Origin: an uncultured Bacteroidales bacterium
GTDB lineage: Bacteria; Bacteroidota; Bacteroidia; Bacteroidales; F082
DNA: 64,000 bases
Direction: 5' to 3'
NCBI GenBank assembly: GCA_946185535.1
Contig: CAMHJX010000009.1
Span: 1-64,000 of the forward strand
In this document: positions 1-8,570 of the stretch, in pieces
Position numbering within the stretch: position 1 is the stretch's first letter
How the letters are laid out: each line of letters starts with the position of its first letter
Made by a program: the position numbers and the translations under genes
Notes under the pieces: generated by a model
What the model saw: the letters and a program-made list of their open reading frames with translations, nothing else
What the model was told of the DNA's origin: nothing
Database searches by the model: none

Positions 1-1611
1 GAGAGCTTCTACCGCAACCTCGAGTTCGGCACTGGCGGACTGCGCGGCATCATGGGTGCCGGCACCAACCGCATGAACATCTACACCGTGGCCATGGCCA
101 CCCAAGGCTTTGCCAACTACATCAAGAAGATGCACCCCGGCAAGAAAGACCTCAGCATCGCCATCTCCTACGACGGCCGCAACAACAGCCCTGCCTTCGC
201 CAACATCACCGCTGACGTGATGTCGGCCAACGGCATCAAGGTCTACATCTTCGACTGCCTCCGCCCCACCCCAGAGCTTTCGTTCGCTGTGCGCGAGATG
301 AAATGCGATGCCGGCGTGATGGTCACCGCCTCGCACAACCCCAAGGAATACAACGGCTACAAGGCCTATTGGAACGACGGCGGCCAGCTGGTCAGCCCAC
401 ACGACAAGAACGTCATCGCCGAGGTGGAGAAAATCACCGACCCGTCGATGGTCAACTTCAAGCGCAACCCTGACCTCATCACCGTCTTGGACGAGAAGTT
501 CGACGACATCTATTTAAATAAGGTGTACGGCCTGTCCCTCTCGCTCGACCTCATCAAGAAGCACAAGGACATGAAGATCGTTTACACGCCCATCCACGGC
601 ACGGGTCGCCGCTTGGTGCCCGAAATCCTGAAGCGTAAGGGCTTTGAAAATGTCTATTGCGTTGAGGAGCAGATGGTCGTGGACGGCAACTTCCCGACCG
701 TGAAGTCACCCAACCCAGAGGAGCCTGCCGCCATGGCCTTGGCCGTGAAGAAAGCCCAAGAGGTGAACGCTGACCTCGTCATGGCCACCGACCCCGACGC
801 CGACCGCGTGGGCATCGCCATAAAGGATGACAAAGGAGAGTTCATCCTACTCAACGGCAACCAAACTGGCAGCCTCTTCGTCTACTACCTGCTGACCCGC
901 TGGAACGAACTGGGCAAACTCACAGGAAAAGAATTCATCGTGAAGACCATCGTCACCACCGAGCTGCTGTTTGAAATTGCGAAGAAATACGACGTGGACC
1001 GCTACGACGTGCTGACCGGCTTCAAGTACATCGCCGACAAGATTCTTGAACTCGAAGGCAAGAAGCAGTTCATCGGCGGCGGTGAAGAGAGCTACGGCTA
1101 TCTGGCAGGCGACTTCGTCCGCGACAAGGATGCCGTCATCGCCACCAGCATGATTGCCGAAGCCGCTGCCTGGGCTGCCGAGCAAGGCAAGACGCTCTAC
1201 CAGCTGCTCATGGATATCTACAAGGAGTTCGGCCTTTACAAAGAAAAACTCGTCTCGCTGACCAAGAAAGGCATCAGCGGCACCGAGGAAATCAAGGCCT
1301 TGATGGCCAAGTTCCGCACCACCCCGCCCACCGTCATCGCTGGCGAGAAGGTCATCGAAACCCGCGACTACAAGCTTCAGGAAGCCAAAGACCTGGTTAC
1401 TGGAAAGGTCACGCCCATCACCCTACCCAAGAGCGATGTGTTGCAATTCTTCACCGAGAGTGGCTCGAAGATCACCATCCGTCCTTCGGGCACCGAGCCG
1501 AAGATCAAGTTCTACTTCAGCATGAAGGGTGACGCTTCGAATGGTCTCGAAGCAGCCATCAAGACGCTCGACACCAAGCTTGAGCAAGCCGCGAAGGAAC
1601 TGACTGAATAA
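1..1611 (+). CDS. Phospho-sugar mutase (phosphoglucomutase/phosphomannomutase family), 5' end outside window
   Basis: The reading frame is open from base 1, and the codons before the first ATG (52) already encode the family's FGTGGLRGIMGAG segment, so the true start lies upstream. The alpha-D-phosphohexomutase signatures appear in order: catalytic phosphoserine loop TASHNPKEYNGYK, metal loop DPDADRVG, sugar-binding loop GGEESYGY, and C-terminal phosphate loop RPSGTEPKIKFYF. These enzymes interconvert hexose 1- and 6-phosphates through a bisphosphate intermediate in the cytosol and feed glycogen and cell-wall sugar synthesis. The visible 536 codons suggest only a few dozen residues are missing. 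Choosing between glucose and mannose specificity is not possible from sequence alone. Confidence 0.93.
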   Translation, partial: ESFYRNLEFGTGGLRGIMGAGTNRMNIYTVAMATQGFANYIKKMHPGKKDLSIAISYDGRNNSPAFANITADVMSANGIKVYIFDCLRPTPELSFAVREMKCDAGVMVTASHNPKEYNGYKAYWNDGGQLVSPHDKNVIAEVEKITDPSMVNFKRNPDLITVLDEKFDDIYLNKVYGLSLSLDLIKKHKDMKIVYTPIHGTGRRLVPEILKRKGFENVYCVEEQMVVDGNFPTVKSPNPEEPAAMALAVKKAQEVNADLVMATDPDADRVGIAIKDDKGEFILLNGNQTGSLFVYYLLTRWNELGKLTGKEFIVKTIVTTELLFEIAKKYDVDRYDVLTGFKYIADKILELEGKKQFIGGGEESYGYLAGDFVRDKDAVIATSMIAEAAAWAAEQGKTLYQLLMDIYKEFGLYKEKLVSLTKKGISGTEEIKALMAKFRTTPPTVIAGEKVIETRDYKLQEAKDLVTGKVTPITLPKSDVLQFFTESGSKITIRPSGTEPKIKFYFSMKGDASNGLEAAIKTLDTKLEQAAKELTE

Positions 1612-1623
1612 CACCGTATAGTA

Positions 1624-1706
1624 CGTCACTGCGAGGAACGAAGCAGTCCAGATTACAAGCACTTACTCTGGATTGCTTCGCTTCGCTCGCAATGACGCAA
1701 AGCGAC
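1624..1706. repeat. REP-like palindromic repeat, copy A1
   Basis: An imperfect 83-nt inverted repeat follows the mutase stop. The left arm begins CGTCACTGCGAGGAACGAAG and the right arm ends CTTCGCTCGCAATGACGC, with TCCAGA/TCTGGA at the centre of the arms. A second copy lies at 31407-31494 inside a coding sequence, so this is a dispersed element and not just a terminator. Confidence 0.8.
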
Positions 1707-1743
1707 AACAATTAGGAGATAAAAATATTTTTCCTCTTTTTTG

Positions 1744-1773
1744 TTGACCGTATTGAAAAAATGTCTACTTTTG
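1744..1773 (+). promoter_or_regulatory. Promoter of the tRNA-Met gene
   Basis: TTG at 1744-1746 and TACTTTTG at 1766-1773 are separated by 19 bp, matching the Bacteroidota -33/-7 consensus. The tRNA begins 13 bp after the -7 element. Confidence 0.75.
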
Positions 1774-1786
1774 CAACCCGAAACGA

Positions 1787-1860
1787 GGCGGGATAGCTCA
1801 GCAGGTTAGAGCGTCGGATTCATAACCCGGAGGTCTCGAGTTCAATTCTCGATCCCGCTA
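1787..1860 (+). tRNA. tRNA-Met (CAT anticodon)
   Basis: A 74-nt cloverleaf can be folded by hand. The acceptor stem is GGCGGGA (1787-1793) with TCCCGCT (1853-1859), including one G-U pair, followed by discriminator A1860. T8 and A9 precede a GCTC/GAGC D stem with GG in the loop. The anticodon loop is TTCATAA and the T arm is TCGAG-TTCAATT-CTCGA. CCA is not encoded. The G-starting acceptor argues for elongator rather than initiator tRNA-Met. A lysidine-modified tRNA-Ile (CAT) is the alternative, judged less likely. Confidence 0.93.
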
Positions 1861-1865
1861 CACAG

Positions 1866-1895
1866 AAGCAAGGCTTAGGTCTTGCTTTTTTTCTT
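1866..1895 (+). terminator. Intrinsic terminator after tRNA-Met
   Basis: AAGCAAGGC, a TTAG loop and GTCTTGCTT form a 9-bp stem with one G-U pair, followed by a T-rich tract. Confidence 0.8.
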
Positions 1896-1921
1896 TTTTG
1901 GGGACAAAAACATCTTTTTTC

Positions 1922-1951
1922 TTGCCGAATGCCTTTTTCTTCGTACCTTTG
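1922..1951 (+). promoter_or_regulatory. Promoter of the SH3 lipoprotein gene
   Basis: TTG (1922-1924), 19 bp, TACCTTTG (1944-1951); the ATG follows at 1982. Confidence 0.7.
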
Positions 1952-1981
1952 TAGGACATTTCGTCATAATTCATACAGTAT

Positions 1982-2539
1982 ATGAAAAGATTATGGTATA
2001 CCACAGCACTCGCTATTGCCTTAGGAATAGTGTGCTATTCATGTGGAAGTAAAGAAAACGAGATCTCTACCCCAGACGAGACCGAACTAACGGCTGATAA
2101 CACCGAAATGGAAGTCCAAACCATTGAAGACGTTGATGATGGCGACCCCAACATCAAGGCAGCTTCCGTTGACCACATGAAAATGGTCATCGACAGCAAA
2201 GGAAACGTTGTTGGAAGATATGTTAGCACCAACCAAACCACATATACTGTTTCCGTGCAAGACGATGTAGAAGTCCCTAAACTTGGGCATAAAATCGTGG
2301 AATACAGTGCAAGAAACGGACAAGGCATTGTGTACACCCTCCGCACGAACGTCAATGTCCGCACCCAACCCGACCTGAAATCATCCATCATTTGCCAAAT
2401 CACGACTAAAGCTGGAGAAATGCCTTTGGCCTACCCTTGTCGTGGAAAGACTAAAGGTTGGTACAAAATCAGGATTAGAGGCACAGAAGGCTATGTGCGG
2501 CACGATTTGGTGATATGGGACGGCATGGACACTTTCTAA
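1982..2539 (+). CDS. SH3-like domain lipoprotein
   Basis: This 185-residue protein starts with a lipoprotein-type signal peptide (MKRLWYTTALAIALGIVCYS, then C21), so it should be anchored in the cell envelope. An acidic low-complexity linker covers about residues 25-60. The C-terminal part (about 120-180) has the bacterial SH3 pattern NVNVRTQPDLKS...GEMPLAYPCRGKTKGWYKIRIRGTEGYVRHD, typical of modules that bind peptidoglycan or peptide. It has its own promoter just upstream. The specific ligand is unknown. Confidence 0.8.
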   Translation: MKRLWYTTALAIALGIVCYSCGSKENEISTPDETELTADNTEMEVQTIEDVDDGDPNIKAASVDHMKMVIDSKGNVVGRYVSTNQTTYTVSVQDDVEVPKLGHKIVEYSARNGQGIVYTLRTNVNVRTQPDLKSSIICQITTKAGEMPLAYPCRGKTKGWYKIRIRGTEGYVRHDLVIWDGMDTF

Positions 2540-2646
2540 GCCTAAAATTGACGTTGGGATTGACCATGGCTAAGACTCGGATTGCCACTGAACTATCATT
2601 CCAAAAAAAATTCACTCAAAACCCCTTCCACTTTCCAAAAAAGTCG

Positions 2647-2654
2647 TATCTTTG
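2647..2654 (+). promoter_or_regulatory. -7 element of rpsO
   Basis: TATCTTTG followed by CAGCCC lies 43 bp before the rpsO ATG. No clear -33 TTG is present at the expected distance. Confidence 0.65.
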
Positions 2655-2697
2655 CAGCCCGTTTAGAACAACAAATTTAGGTAAAAAGAAGAAAATT

Positions 2698-2967
2698 ATG
2701 TACTTAACTGCAGAAAAGAAATCAGAGATTTTCAGCCAATACGGCAAGAACGCTGCCGATACTGGTTCAGCAGAAGGCCAAATCGCTTTGTTCACCTACA
2801 GAATAAAGCATTTGACTGAACAGACAAAAGTTCACCACAAGGATGTGGCGGCCAAACGTGCGTTGGTTGGCTTGGTAGGTAAGAGAAGAAAACTTCTCGA
2901 TTATTTGAAGAGAACCGACATCGAAAGATACCGTAACATCATTAAGGAATTGGGCATCAGAAAGTAA
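2698..2967 (+). CDS. rpsO: 30S ribosomal protein S15
   Basis: The product is exactly 89 residues, the usual S15 length, beginning MYLTAEKKSEIFSQYGKN. It contains the S15 signature region GSAEGQIALFTYRIKHLTEQ...HHKDVAAKRALVGLVGKRRKLLDYLKR. S15 binds 16S rRNA early in assembly of the 30S platform. The start at 2698 is chosen because the promoter TATCTTTG at 2647 lies between it and a longer open frame beginning at 2515. It stands directly before pnp, the classical rpsO-pnp order, but a terminator separates them. Confidence 0.97.
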   Translation: MYLTAEKKSEIFSQYGKNAADTGSAEGQIALFTYRIKHLTEQTKVHHKDVAAKRALVGLVGKRRKLLDYLKRTDIERYRNIIKELGIRK

Positions 2968-2996
2968 GACTTTCGCCCGCCTGAGCGGAACGCAAG

Positions 2997-3025
2997 AAAA
3001 AGGCAATACACATTGCCTTTTTTTT
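2997..3025 (+). terminator. Intrinsic terminator between rpsO and pnp
   Basis: AAAAAGGCAAT, a short loop and ATTGCCTTTTTTTT form a hairpin with a U-tract. pnp is probably partly read through or has its own promoter, which I could not identify. Confidence 0.8.
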
Positions 3026-3093
3026 GCTATTTATTACAACCAATTCCATTCGCAATAGAAGCTAAGAGAAAACAGTAAATAATTCTAATCATT

Positions 3094-5382
3094 ATGGGTC
3101 CTACTGGATTTACACAAACCATCCACATGCCTAACGGTCAAGAGATTACGCTCAACACTGGCCGTTATGCCAAACAGGCCGATGGTTCGGTGGTGCTGCG
3201 CTGCGGCGACACCGTCATTCTGGCCACCGTATGCTCCGCCACTGAAGTGGCTCCCGAAACCGATTTCTTCCCCCTGTCTGTCGACTATAGGGAAAAATAC
3301 TACGCCACGGGCAAGTTCCCTGGCGGTTTCTTCAAACGTGAGGCTAAGCCCTCCGACTACGAAGTGCTGATTTCACGCCTCATCGACCGCGCTTTGCGCC
3401 CGCTGTTCCCCGATGACTATCATGCCGAGACCATCGTGCAGGTCAACCTCCTGTCGAACGACAAGGACCAGACCCCCGATGCCCTCGCCGCCTTGGCCGC
3501 CTCTGCTGCCATCTGCGTGTCCGACATCCCCTTCCATGGCCCGATTTCGGAAGTGCGCGTGGCCCTCATCGGCGACGAATACGTCATCAACCCCACCTTC
3601 GCCCAGATGGAGGAAGCCCGCCTCGAACTGATGGTGGCCGCCTCCATGAAAGACATCTGCATGGTGGAAGGCGAATGCAAGGAAGTGAGCGAACAAGAAA
3701 TGCTCGGCGCCTTGAAAGCTGCCCACGAAGCCATCAAAATCCAATGCCAAGCTCAGATTGAGCTCATGGAACAGGTCAACAAGGCAAAGCGTGAGTATTG
3801 CCACGAGGTGAACGACGAGAACCTCCGTGCCGAAATCGAAGCCAACTGCTACCAGCCTTGCTACGACTTCGCCCTCACGGGTTGCGCCGACAAGCACCTC
3901 CGCGAAGAGACCTTCGCTGGCATCCTCGACAAATATCTCGAAAAATATACCGAAGAAGAGCTGGAAACCATCACCCCGCTCGCCAAGCGTTATTTCCACG
4001 ATGTGGAACGCTCGGCTGTGCGCAACGCCGTTCTTAACGAGCGCATCCGCCTCGACGGTCGTAAGACTAACGAGGTGCGTCCCATCTGGACCGAAGTCGA
4101 CGTGCTGCCCAAAGCCCACGGCTCAGCTGTGTTCACCCGTGGTGAGACCCAAGCTTTGGTCACCGTCACCCTCGGCACCAAGCTCGACGAGCAAACCCTC
4201 GACGGCGCCGTGGTGGAAGGCACCAAGAACTTCACGCTGCACTACAACTTCCCTGGCTTTGCCACTGGCGAGGCCAAGGCACAGCGCAGCACCAGCCGCC
4301 GCGAGATCGGTCACGGCAACCTCGCCGAACGCGCCCTCAAGACGATGGTGCCTCACGACGAGACCATGCCTTACACCATCCGTATCGTGAGCGACATCCT
4401 CGAATCCAACGGTTCCTCCTCGATGGCCTCCGTGTGCGGTGGCTGCCTCGCCCTGATGGACGCTGGCGTGCCGATGCGCAAGCCCGTCGCTGGTGTGGCC
4501 ATGGGTATGATTTCTGACAGCGAGACCGGCAAATACGCCATCCTCACCGACATTCTCGGCGACGAGGACCACCTTGGCGACATGGACTTCAAGGTCACAG
4601 GTACCCGCGACGGTATCACCGCCTGCCAGATGGACATCAAGGTCGACGGCCTCAGCTACGAGGTGCTGACCGAAGCTTTGGAGCAAGCCCGTCAGGGCCG
4701 TCTCCACATCCTCGATGAGATGGCCAAGACCATCACCGAACCTCGTGCCGACTATAAGGAGTTTGTGCCTCGCATCGAGACCATGTATATCCCGAAGGAT
4801 ATGATCGGTGCCGTCATCGGCCCTGGTGGCAAGGTCATCCAAGAGATGCAGAAGCAGACCAACACCGTCATTGTCATCACCGAAGACGAGCAGAAGGGTA
4901 TCGTGGAAATCGCTTCACAGAACAAGGAAGACATCGAAGCCTGCAAGGCCAAGATCAAGGCCATCGTGCAAGTGCCCGAGGTAGGCGAAGTCTACCACGG
5001 CAAGATCGTTTCCATCATGGCCTTTGGTGCCTTTGTGGAAATCATCCCCAACAAGGACGGTCTGCTCCACATCTCCGAAATCGACTGGAAGCGTTACGAG
5101 ACCATGGAAGAGACTGGCCTGAAGGAAGGCGATGAGATCGATGTGAAGCTGGTCGAAATCGATGAGAAGACTGGCAAACTGCGTCTGTCGCACCGTGCCC
5201 TCCTCCCCAAGCCGGAAGGCTATGAGGAGAAGAAGGGCGGCAACGGCCCACGTCCCGGTGGTCCGCGTCCTGGTGGTGGCAACCACGGCAATGGCGGTCA
5301 TGGTAATGGCAACCATGGTGGTGGCAACCGCAACGGTGGCGGCCATGGCAATGGCGGCAACGGCGGTCCCCACAGAAAGTAA
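3094..5382 (+). CDS. pnp: Polynucleotide phosphorylase
   Basis: This 762-residue 3'-5' phosphorolytic exoribonuclease and RNA-degradation enzyme has two RNase PH folds (about 10-240 and 310-540), separated by the helical domain. A KH domain follows (about 560-620; [20 protein letters not shown]), then an S1 domain (about 630-700; [20 protein letters not shown]...LLHISEI). After S1 the protein continues for about 50 residues of almost only Gly, Asn, His, Pro and Arg (from about 712). This disordered RNA-binding-like tail makes the protein longer than the usual roughly 700-720 residues. Codon use is strongly biased to C/G third positions, as expected for a highly expressed gene. Confidence 0.97.
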   Translation: MGPTGFTQTIHMPNGQEITLNTGRYAKQADGSVVLRCGDTVILATVCSATEVAPETDFFPLSVDYREKYYATGKFPGGFFKREAKPSDYEVLISRLIDRALRPLFPDDYHAETIVQVNLLSNDKDQTPDALAALAASAAICVSDIPFHGPISEVRVALIGDEYVINPTFAQMEEARLELMVAASMKDICMVEGECKEVSEQEMLGALKAAHEAIKIQCQAQIELMEQVNKAKREYCHEVNDENLRAEIEANCYQPCYDFALTGCADKHLREETFAGILDKYLEKYTEEELETITPLAKRYFHDVERSAVRNAVLNERIRLDGRKTNEVRPIWTEVDVLPKAHGSAVFTRGETQALVTVTLGTKLDEQTLDGAVVEGTKNFTLHYNFPGFATGEAKAQRSTSRREIGHGNLAERALKTMVPHDETMPYTIRIVSDILESNGSSSMASVCGGCLALMDAGVPMRKPVAGVAMGMISDSETGKYAILTDILGDEDHLGDMDFKVTGTRDGITACQMDIKVDGLSYEVLTEALEQARQGRLHILDEMAKTITEPRADYKEFVPRIETMYIPKDMIGAVIGPGGKVIQEMQKQTNTVIVITEDEQKGIVEIASQNKEDIEACKAKIKAIVQVPEVGEVYHGKIVSIMAFGAFVEIIPNKDGLLHISEIDWKRYETMEETGLKEGDEIDVKLVEIDEKTGKLRLSHRALLPKPEGYEEKKGGNGPRPGGPRPGGGNHGNGGHGNGNHGGGNRNGGGHGNGGNGGPHRK

Positions 5383-5400
5383 AAACCCACTAGAGGTTCT

Positions 5401-5463
5401 GGCGGATTTGTAATCCGCCAGCCTCGACGTGGAAACAGTTCTGACGGATTTGCAAATCCGCTC
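5401..5463. repeat. Palindromic repeat pair with CGGATTnnnAATCCG core, downstream of pnp
   Basis: Two short hairpins stand in tandem: GGCGGATTTGTAATCCGCC (5401-5419) and a second centred on CGGATTTGCAAATCCG (5443-5463). A related palindrome is at 48021-48046, so this is a dispersed intergenic family. It may double as the pnp terminator, although no U-tract follows. Confidence 0.7.
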
Positions 5464-5505
5464 GAACGACAAAGCAAACTTATTCAAAGAACTAAATAAA
5501 CATAA

Positions 5506-6369
5506 ATGAGGCAGTTAAAGATTACGAAGCAGGTGACGAACCGCGAGACCGCGTCTCTCGACAAGTACCTGCAAGAGATTGGTAAGGTTGAGCTGATTTC
5601 GGCTGAAGAAGAGGTTGAATTGGCACAGCGTATCAAGCAAGGCGACAAGATCGCATTGGAAAAACTCACCAAGGCCAACTTGCGTTTTGTAGTCTCCGTA
5701 GCAAAACAGTATCAGAACCAAGGCCTCAGTCTTCCCGACTTAATCAACGAAGGCAACTTGGGACTGATCAAAGCCGCACAACGTTTCGACGAAACCAGAG
5801 GTTTCAAGTTCATCTCCTACGCCGTGTGGTGGATTCGTCAGTCCATCCTACAGGCTTTGGCCGAGCAATCGCGTATTGTCCGTCTCCCCTTGAACAAGAT
5901 CGGTTCCATCAACAAAATCAACAAAACTTACGCTAAGTTAGAGCAAGAGTTTGAGCGTGAACCCAATGCAGAGGAGATTGCCGAGGTGCTGGAAATCACA
6001 GAAGCCGAGGTGAAAGAGTCGATGAAGAACGCCGGACGCCACATCTCGATGGACGCACCGCTCGTGCAGGATGAAGACAACACCATGTACGACGTGCTGA
6101 AGAGCGAGGAGGCCCCGACGCCTGAGACCGAGCTTCTGTATGAGTCGTTGCGCAAAGAAATTGACCGAGCCATCTCCACCCTGACGCAAAGGGAGCAGGA
6201 TGTCGTCCGCCTGTATTTCGGGCTGAACGGCAGCCACCCGATGACCTTGGAAGAGATCGGTGAGAAATTCGACCTGACGCGCGAGCGCGTGCGCCAGATC
6301 AAGGAAAAGGCCATACGCCGGTTGAAACACACCAGCCGAAGCAAGATCCTGAAGAGTTATCTCGGTTAA
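5506..6369 (+). CDS. rpoD: Primary RNA polymerase sigma factor (sigma-70 family)
   Basis: The 287-residue length matches the short primary sigma factor of Bacteroidota, which lacks region 1.1. Region 1.2 is around [21 protein letters not shown]. Region 2 contains [38 protein letters not shown] and the -7-recognition/melting segment [16 protein letters not shown]. Region 3 is at about 150-200. Region 4 ends with the helix-turn-helix [27 protein letters not shown]. It presumably recognises the TAnnTTTG promoters found throughout this window. A terminator follows immediately. Confidence 0.96.
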   Translation: MRQLKITKQVTNRETASLDKYLQEIGKVELISAEEEVELAQRIKQGDKIALEKLTKANLRFVVSVAKQYQNQGLSLPDLINEGNLGLIKAAQRFDETRGFKFISYAVWWIRQSILQALAEQSRIVRLPLNKIGSINKINKTYAKLEQEFEREPNAEEIAEVLEITEAEVKESMKNAGRHISMDAPLVQDEDNTMYDVLKSEEAPTPETELLYESLRKEIDRAISTLTQREQDVVRLYFGLNGSHPMTLEEIGEKFDLTRERVRQIKEKAIRRLKHTSRSKILKSYLG

Positions 6370-6373
6370 ACGC

Positions 6374-6407
6374 AAAAAAGCCTCTCAATTTTTTGAGGGG
6401 CTTTTTT
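6374..6407 (+). terminator. Intrinsic terminator after the sigma factor
   Basis: AAAAAAGCCTCTCAA, loop, TTGAGGGGCTTTTTT. The symmetric A/T tracts make it effective in both directions. It marks the left edge of the accessory island. Confidence 0.85.
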
Positions 6408-6424
6408 GATGCCTTAATGAATAT

Positions 6425-6472
6425 TCAACGTCTGCCGTGAATTTGAGCACTATTGTATTTCCTCTTCAGCAT
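6425..6472 (-). pseudogene. 5' stub of a gene, possibly a lost AAA/DUF4143 ATPase
   Basis: Downstream of the minus-strand promoter at 6494-6501 the first good ATG opens MLKRKYNSAQIHGRR and then stops. The first residues resemble the common beginnings of DUF4143-type ATPases (compare MIERKLH at 8198), and the promoter carries the same repeat layout as the intact ATPases here. I infer that the body of the gene was deleted. The assignment rests on only a handful of residues. Confidence 0.35.
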
Positions 6473-6493
6473 ATTACAACATTATTACAGCTG

Positions 6494-6575
6494 CAAATAT
6501 ACGCTTTTCCATAAAATTTCAACAAAAAAATTACGCTTTTCCAAACTTTTTTGATAGAAAAACATACGCTTTTCA
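6494..6575 (-). promoter_or_regulatory. Orphan promoter with three 32-33-bp spaced repeats
   Basis: On the minus strand TATATTTG (6501-6494) is preceded by GGAAAAGCGTA. The same word (plus strand TACGCTTTTC) starts at 6500, 6532 and 6565, spacings of 32 and 33 bp, or about three helical turns. The layout resembles the operators of the three intact ATPase genes, but no gene remains downstream. Confidence 0.6.
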
Positions 6576-6594
6576 AAGATTGGAGGTTTTTTAT

Positions 6595-6783
6595 TGCACC
6601 AGCTATAAAAAGTAGACACGGCAAATTGCACCAGCTTTAGATATTCCCACTACACTTTATTACCATTCCCCTACCCTGATAAAAATGTCTTTGAGGCTCG
6701 TTCTATATCAATGAGAAAACTGATGTCATCCTTTTTTGATTCGCCTTTGGGGGCTTCCATTCCGTTGCCCCAGATGGCGCTAA
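6595..6783. repeat. Direct repeat D, copy 1 (about 190 bp)
   Basis: The copy runs from TGCACCAGCTATAAAAAGTA to CCCCAGATGGCGCTA and is matched in the same orientation at 8380-8570. Conserved blocks include TTATTACCATTCCCCTACCC and GATTCGCCTTTGGGGGCTTC. Inside it TGCACCAGCT(T/A)TA occurs twice, like the internally repeated ends of some insertion sequences. No transposase is visible. Confidence 0.75.
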
Positions 6784-6793
6784 ATGATCTCTT

Positions 6794-6913
6794 TCATTGC
6801 TTGTATCTTACGGCCTTCACTTCTTCCATGATTTCCTCTTCGCTGATAGAAGGATTACTTGGACGACTTTTCACAAAACGTTCAAGCCCTTGTACCCCTG
6901 CTGTATTCACCAT
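6794..6913 (-). CDS. Small ORF, possibly a remnant of an antitoxin-like protein
   Basis: The 39-codon frame reads MVNTAGVQGLERFVKSRPSN and continues with a C-terminal part SISEEEIMEEVKAVRYKQ, which looks like the end of small helical antitoxins. Its stop lies next to direct repeat D copy 1. There is no promoter of its own and no partner toxin. It may be the tail of a deleted gene. Confidence 0.3.
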   Translation of the reverse strand: MVNTAGVQGLERFVKSRPSNPSISEEEIMEEVKAVRYKQ

Positions 6914-7079
6914 ATTCTTTTGAGTTTTTCAATTAACTGCAAAAACACACAAATTCTTAAACACAGCAACTTTATACCGAAAATACCGCATCTTCCAGAT
7001 TTACCCTTGAAGAATTACAAATCCTAATAATCGGCTATGGCTGGATTGCAAAAAGGACGGACAATTCCCAAAAAGACTA

Positions 7080-8198
7080 TTAAAGTATCATGTAGAAATT
7101 ATCGGGGTTGACCGTCATAATCTCCGTATTGGGATAGGCTTTCAAAAAAGTTTGGCTTATTTTGGCCTTTTTCTTCGGATTCCATTTGAACTCATATGCA
7201 GTGAAATGTCCGTCTGCCTCCTCAATGTAGTCGATTTCCTGCTGTTGTGTGGTTCTCCAAAAATAGCAGTTGACAAATTGGCGATCGTAAGAGCGTTTCT
7301 TGACCAACTCGCTAATCATCCAGTTTTCCCACAAAGCCCCAGTGTCATTGCGAAGCGCCAGGTCGTTGAAATTGTTGATGAGGGCGTTGCGGACACCGTT
7401 GTCATAAAAATAGATTTTACGGGCAGTCTTCAACTCATTGCGGAGATTGCGGCTCAACGAACCAAGCCTAAAAATGACTTGGGCTTGCTCCAATAAGACA
7501 ATGTATCTCTCCACGGTGTTTTTGTCCAAGTCAACTTGTTGACCCAACTCGTTCAACGACACTTCGCTTCCCACTTGGAAAGCCAACGACTGCAACAACT
7601 TCACTAATTTGTCTGATTTCTTGACACGCTCCCACTCAAGGATATCTTTGTATAAGTAGCTGTCCGTAATTTGTTTAAGAACTTCTTTTTCATCGCCAGG
7701 GTGGGTGACGACGTCAGGATAGGAGCCATAGACCAAGCGTAGCGGCAAATGCTTAATCTCCTCAATAGGACTCGTGTGTTCAGCCATTTCATCAAATGAT
7801 AGAGGGAAAAGTGTGTATTGCCATTTCCGCCCTGTCAATGGCTCGTTGACACGATTGGCAAGTTCGAATGATGAACTACCGGTAAGAACGAGTTGAACAT
7901 TTGGCAACTGGTCGGTTATCAACTTCATTTTCAGTCCGATGTTCTCTATCCGTTGGGCTTCATCCACAACCATGATTTTTTTTGCTCCTATCAAACTGCG
8001 AAATTTCTCCACCGACACTTCCTGCAACAATGTCCTTGTGGCAAGTTCATCGCCATTGAGCCATAAAACATCATTTGTTCCATTCGTCAGTTCTTGCAGC
8101 AAGGTGGTTTTCCCTACCTGTCGTGCACCTATAAGAACGATGGCTTTCCCTTTGAAAAAGCGGTCTTTAATAACTCGATGAAGTTTGCGTTCTATCAT
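7080..8198 (-). CDS. Stand-alone AAA ATPase with DUF4143 domain (ATPase 1)
   Basis: This 372-residue protein has Walker A GARQVGKTT (about 24-32), Walker B IMVVDEAQR (about 75) and sensor LVLTGSSSFEL (about 102-112). A winged-helix-like middle part follows (EVSLNELGQQVDLDKNTVERYIVLLEQ). The C-terminal DUF4143/PD-(D/E)XK-like fold has E-I-D-Y-I...YEFKWNPKK. These ATPases are abundant in Bacteroidota and poorly characterised; roles in toxin-antitoxin or mobile-element biology have been suggested. The gene lies alone between two copies of direct repeat D and is preceded by a two-unit operator with 32-bp spacing. Confidence 0.9.
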   Translation of the reverse strand: MIERKLHRVIKDRFFKGKAIVLIGARQVGKTTLLQELTNGTNDVLWLNGDELATRTLLQEVSVEKFRSLIGAKKIMVVDEAQRIENIGLKMKLITDQLPNVQLVLTGSSSFELANRVNEPLTGRKWQYTLFPLSFDEMAEHTSPIEEIKHLPLRLVYGSYPDVVTHPGDEKEVLKQITDSYLYKDILEWERVKKSDKLVKLLQSLAFQVGSEVSLNELGQQVDLDKNTVERYIVLLEQAQVIFRLGSLSRNLRNELKTARKIYFYDNGVRNALINNFNDLALRNDTGALWENWMISELVKKRSYDRQFVNCYFWRTTQQQEIDYIEEADGHFTAYEFKWNPKKKAKISQTFLKAYPNTEIMTVNPDNFYMIL

Positions 8199-8218
8199 AA
8201 TTCACCTTTTTTACCATG

Positions 8219-8289
8219 CAAAAATACTAAATTTAGTGATTCAATTCACAAAATATTATAATTTTTGGTGATTTTATTCACAAAATTTA
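8219..8289 (-). promoter_or_regulatory. Promoter and two-unit operator of ATPase 1
   Basis: The minus-strand -7 element TATTTTTG occupies 8226-8219. Upstream, the near-palindromic word GTGATTnnATTCACAAAAT occurs at 8236 and 8268, exactly 32 bp apart. This suggests binding of one protein on the same DNA face, possibly the ATPase's own winged-helix domain. Confidence 0.6.
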
Positions 8290-8379
8290 AGTATTTGTCC
8301 TAAGCGACAATATGGCCACCACCGACATGCCAGAAGAACTGCGCCACACTTTGCCTGATATTGAAGAACTGAAGTACAT

Positions 8380-8570
8380 TGTACCAGCTTTAGAAAGTAG
8401 ACCCAGAAAACAGCACCAACTTTAGATATTTCCGCTACCCTTTATTACCATTCCCCTACCCTAATATGGAATGTCCTTGAGGCTCGCGCTATACCGATGG
8501 AAAAACTGATGTCGTCCTTGTCTGATTCGCCTTTGGGGGCTTCCGTCCCGTTGCCCCAGATGGCGCTATA
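8380..8570. repeat. Direct repeat D, copy 2
   Basis: Second copy of the element at 6595-6783, same orientation, running from TGTACCAGCTTTAGAAAGTA to CAGATGGCGCTATAG. The two copies bracket ATPase 1 and its promoter and would allow loss of the intervening 1.8 kb by recombination. Just left of it, 8315-8380 has a coding-like plus-strand scrap (MATTDMPEELRHTLPDIEEL) of unknown origin. Confidence 0.75.

Larger units (their letters stand above)
6408..7079. other. Gene-poor scar region at the left edge of the island
   Basis: Between the sigma-factor terminator and the first ATPase gene there is no full gene. The stretch holds a 15-codon minus-strand stub (6425-6472), a promoter with three 32-33-bp spaced repeats (6494-6575), the first copy of a 190-bp direct repeat (6595-6783) and a 39-codon minus-strand ORF (6794-6913). 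Nothing identifiable was seen from 6914 to 7079. Confidence 0.6.

Noticed and set aside
2515-2697. N-terminal extension of rpsO to 150 residues
   Set aside because: The promoter TATCTTTG at 2647 lies inside it, and S15 is 89 residues long in the family.
3373-4842. Long antisense frames over pnp (248 and 239 codons)
   Set aside because: They arise from the strong C/G third-position bias of pnp; no promoter, and Ala/Val/His-rich composition typical of shadow frames. The same applies to those over serA, gyrA and nfnAB.
5401-5463. rho-independent terminator of pnp
   Set aside because: Hairpins are strong but have no U-tract, and the core recurs elsewhere, so they are listed as repeats.
6711-7027. 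Plus-strand frames in the scar region (70 and 76 codons)
   Set aside because: They cross direct repeat D and show no protein-like composition or promoter.
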